A stretch of DNA of 64,000 nucleotides from Trichopria drosophilae (lineage: Eukaryota > Arthropoda > Insecta > Hymenoptera > Diapriidae), in NCBI GenBank assembly GCA_030407085.1, contig CM059587.1:18263001-18327000 (forward strand), in the 5' to 3' direction. This document shows, one piece after another, positions 60,906 through 64,000 of this stretch. The position numbers and the translations under genes were made by a program. The stretch's first letter is position 1; every line of letters begins with the position of its first letter. Below the pieces are notes generated by a model, which ran no database searches, was not told the origin of the DNA, and saw only the letters and a program-made list of their open reading frames with translations.

Positions 60906-61635
60906 TAAACAATTCCATTCGTCGTATTTTGTATTTTTACTAATTTCCTTTCCGTTGCTTGCACCAGAACTCTTAAATGGCTCTAGAATTTTTAATTCTT
61001 AATTTTTTGTCTGCCCATTTTCATGAAGTTTAGTAGATGTCATGTGTTTTATTAATTATAAATTATTATAGTTTAAAATGTTTTCGTTCCAAATATCGTA
61101 TATCCTTTCTTTAAAAAAATAATTTCTTTTTGTAAAATTTAATTGCTTTCACAAAAGAAAACGTTGCCCAAAGGGACACAAATTTTTTGCATTCAACATT
61201 ATTGCATTTTATGGAAATAATTTCTTCCATAATAAAGTTTCGCCGGAAAGTGTCAACCTTATTTTTGTATTTTCACTGTCATAATAAAATTGTATTTTAA
61301 TAAGTCACGTTCAAAAATATATGTACTCATTCTATTCATTCTGATGTTATACATAACATACGAAAATAACTTACAGAATGAATTATCATTCCAAATTTGA
61401 CAATTAAACGAGTATCATGTGTGAACTTTATTTTTTTTTGTCAAAAAGAAAAGATCAGTGGATTTGCCCGATACGAAAGTGAGCAGATCTACTGGGTGGC
61501 AACTACATAAAAATCCGATACTACGCATACGTTATGCAATCAAAAAATCAATAGTCTGTATCATTAGCAACTATTTTATTTAGTGATTTAACAATACTAT
61601 CGATACTTCGTTAGTATACAAAAATAAATATATTA
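60906..61635. other. Non-coding AT-rich region
   Basis: No gene or clear repeat seen. Confidence 0.4.
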
Positions 61636-61817
61636 TATAATTTCAAAACTCACACGTAAACTCTCACACATCACACATACACACACATACATACACATAC
61701 AAACAAACACACACGCACACACACACACATCTGCATATACCTTCAAAGCACACACGTACACATACACATACACAAACACACGTCTGCATATAATTTCAAA
61801 ACTCACACGTACACTCC

Positions 61818-61873
<56 letters not shown>

Positions 61874-62164
61874 CACACACACACCCACACACACACACAC
61901 ACACACACACATCACACATACACATACGCACACACACACGCACACGCACACTCCCGCACAAACACACACACACACACATACACAAACACACGTCTGCATA
62001 TAATTTCAAAACTCACACGTACACTCCCGCACAAACAAACACACACAAGCGCACCTCGGCATATAATTTCAAAACTCACACGTACACTCCCACAAATACA
62101 CACGCACATAGACACACACAGAAATACGCGGGAGCACACACACGCACACATACGCACACACACT

Positions 62165-62220
<56 letters not shown>

Positions 62221-62245
62221 CACACATCTGCATATACCATTTTAT
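61636..62245. repeat. Compound CA microsatellite/minisatellite
   Basis: Long AC runs (for example 61818-61915 and 62164-62215) alternate with a recurring module, CTGCATATAATTTCAAAACT, then CACACGTACACTCCCGCAC. It occurs at about 61636, 61787, 61996 and 62054, with shorter forms at 61731 and 62228. Cys/Val-rich frames on the minus strand are artefacts of the TG repeats. Confidence 0.95.
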
Positions 62246-62466
62246 TTGTATTTGATAATTCGTGTTCAAAATTTATACGTCCGAGTTTAACCCTTTGAAC
62301 CCCTAATTTTTCTAGAAATTACATGTTCATGAAAATTAGTAAACAGGGTTATCACTACTTATAAATCCCTTGGTTTTTTTAAATTAAATATGACCGATTT
62401 AATATGGCGGACGAACCGATAAAATTTTAATAAAAATTTACAAAGCTTACTACTTAGGGTTTTTCG

Positions 62467-62712
62467 GGGTGCGGGTCGAAAAACCGACAAATCAAAAAGC
62501 CGACAGGTCGAAAAATCGACAGTCAAAAAACCAACAATCGAAAAGCCGACAGTCAAAAAACCGACAGTTCAAAGAATGACTGTCCTCCTGACGATGTGTC
62601 TCTTTTTTTATGTGTCGGCATTTCGACTGTCGGTTTTTTGACTGTCGGCTTTATGACTGTCGGTTTTTTGACCTGTCGGCTTTTTGATTTGTCGGTTTTT
62701 CGAACCGCACCC
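62467..62712. mobile_element. 246-bp element of inverted 15-17-bp unit arrays with perfect 8-bp TSD
   Basis: The ends GGGTGCGGGTCGAAAAACCG and GGGTGCGGTTCGAAAAACCG (complement) are inverted. Each arm of about 105 bp is a run of units like AGTCAAAAAACCGAC. GTTTTTCG flanks both sides exactly (62459-62466 and 62713-62720), a clear 8-bp duplication. The unit arrays face each other around a short spacer near 62575-62615. Non-coding. Confidence 0.85.
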
Positions 62713-62720
62713 GTTTTTCG

Positions 62721-63525
62721 AGGTCACTGATCTCGAATATGGTATGCATTATGGATTTTTCAGAATGGTAGATTAAACCTTGTGGATAAAATAAAAAACT
62801 TTACCTGCTATTAGCGGCGATCGACGGGAATTCCAAAATCCGCAGATATTAGAAATTCGTCCATTTTGTATTTTTAAAAGTCAATCTCAGATTAATTATG
62901 TTTTATTTATTTCATACGTCATATTAGATTCACCGTTCCGAATTTCTAAAATACCGAAAACGGATTCGAATTCAGTGGCTTTTAAACCCCCAATGTACCC
63001 AGTTTCAAAATAGTTAAGGAAAATGAATTGTTACGAAAATAACTCAATTTTTCAATACTTATTTATTCTAAATAACACATTTTTAACGTTATTTTGTATT
63101 TATAAACATTTTGGAAGGGTAATCCCACGTAAAAATGTTTTATAAAGTTTTTATAATATCTTTATATAACTTTTATAAAGAAATGATTCTATAAACATTT
63201 TATAATGTTTTTATAAAAGTTTTCAATTACAAATTTTCTACAATTTTAATAAAAAATGTTCTTGTTATCTGAATACACAAAATTCGATTCTGTTGGCAAT
63301 TTGGGCCTTTCTTGTAGTGTGCAAATTTGTTTGTTCTGCAACACTTTCGCATAAATCTCTCTAATAGTAAACGACAATTTCTATTTCGACCAGTTTAGTT
63401 AGTCTTACTTCTGGTCATGTAATTAAACGAATATTGATCGAAATAAAACCTGTTTGGTGACAACGTGATTGTACGAATGAGCTAGATGTCGGCAACTAAC
63501 TATTTGGTTTTAAGTCCACAGGGCT
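62721..63525. other. Non-coding region with an AT word cluster
   Basis: 63130-63230 is a cluster of TTTTATAA and GTTTTTATAA words, partly inverted. The rest includes a degenerate satellite unit (about 62865-63000). No gene seen. Confidence 0.45.
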
Positions 63526-63990
63526 ACATGACTAAATAACTTTGCAAAAATAACTTTGACAAAAATAACTTCCGAAAAAATAACTTTAATAATAATAACT
63601 TCAAATACCTCTTCAACTCAACACAACATTATTTGCGAATTATACATATCTCAACGCGTCTGTACATGCATTAACAAAAATTACAAAAAATAACATTTCG
63701 AAAAAATATATCCGTTCAAAACTAACTGCTTTTGGTTTTTTTGACTTAGAACAAAATTTAATGCCATTTTGTTACACAAATATCGTTATTCATAATGATT
63801 GATGTAGAAAGTACAAACTGATGAAAATGTAAACATATATTCATGTTCACTCATTTCCATGAATTGCTTCAATAATTTATGAATAGTGGTTAAAAATGCA
63901 ATGAACAATATGTATTCAGGAATATTTGAAGTTATTCTTGTTAAAGTTATTTTTCCTAAAGTTATTTTTGTCAGAGTTAGTTAGTCGTGG
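63526..63990. mobile_element. Inverted element with terminal arrays of AAAAATAACTTTGAC units
   Basis: The left terminal array (63530-63610) has about five units of AAAAATAACTTTGAC at 14-16-bp spacing. The right array (63930-63985) has the complementary AAAGTTATTTTTGTC units. The outer ends GACTAAATAACT and complement AGTTAGTTAGTC match. About 460 bp with an AT-rich core. The target duplication is unclear because the window ends close by. Confidence 0.65.
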
Positions 63991-64000
63991 TATCGTCCAC

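Noticed and set aside
61633..62269. Several Cys/Val-rich minus-strand ORFs
   Set aside because: Translations of TG/CA microsatellite repeats, not genes.

Overview
The window is AT-rich nuclear DNA from an arthropod, most likely an insect. Evidence: spliced genes with short GT-AG introns, an insect-like Hrs protein, short CCTAA (TTAGG-type) runs, and a dense load of DNA transposons and MITEs. I cannot name the species; a repeat-rich hymenopteran is a guess only.

Layout. Positions 1-2245 are intronic or upstream DNA holding broken, out-of-order pieces of a LINE reverse transcriptase. Positions 2246-11462 carry the only host gene I can support, Hrs/HGS (ESCRT-0), with nine visible coding exons. 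Its first exon lies outside the window. Its last intron (4635-10982) is a stack of nested transposons: a GTCAGGGAAA-type element, then a fold-back element split by a GGGTGATTCTC element and by a piggyBac-type MITE, the latter itself split by a near-perfect 678-bp palindrome.

From 11.7 kb to the right edge I find no conventional host gene. The main contents are: a TA-flanked element (12238-17765) interrupted by a 4.4-kb transposon with 0.73-kb inverted ends and a decayed DDE-type transposase; a second copy of the piggyBac-type MITE (18190-19494); a 2.9-kb element with about 1-kb inverted ends around a single C2H2 zinc-finger ORF (22833-25776); a decayed Penelope-like GIY-YIG endonuclease (42215-42799); two tRNA-derived SINE remnants; several small MITEs with clear target-site duplications; a group of elements built of inverted arrays of about 15-17-bp units; and a long CA minisatellite near 62 kb.

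The most striking non-protein feature is a complete type III hammerhead ribozyme at 50841-50926. Every conserved core position is present, and loops I and II can form 11 contiguous Watson-Crick pairs. It lies about 75 bp downstream of a splice-donor-like site that closes a GC-richer, promoter-like patch (50440-50775).

The repeats do not act together as one pathway. The informative part is their insertion order, which can be read from target duplications, and the functional RNA.
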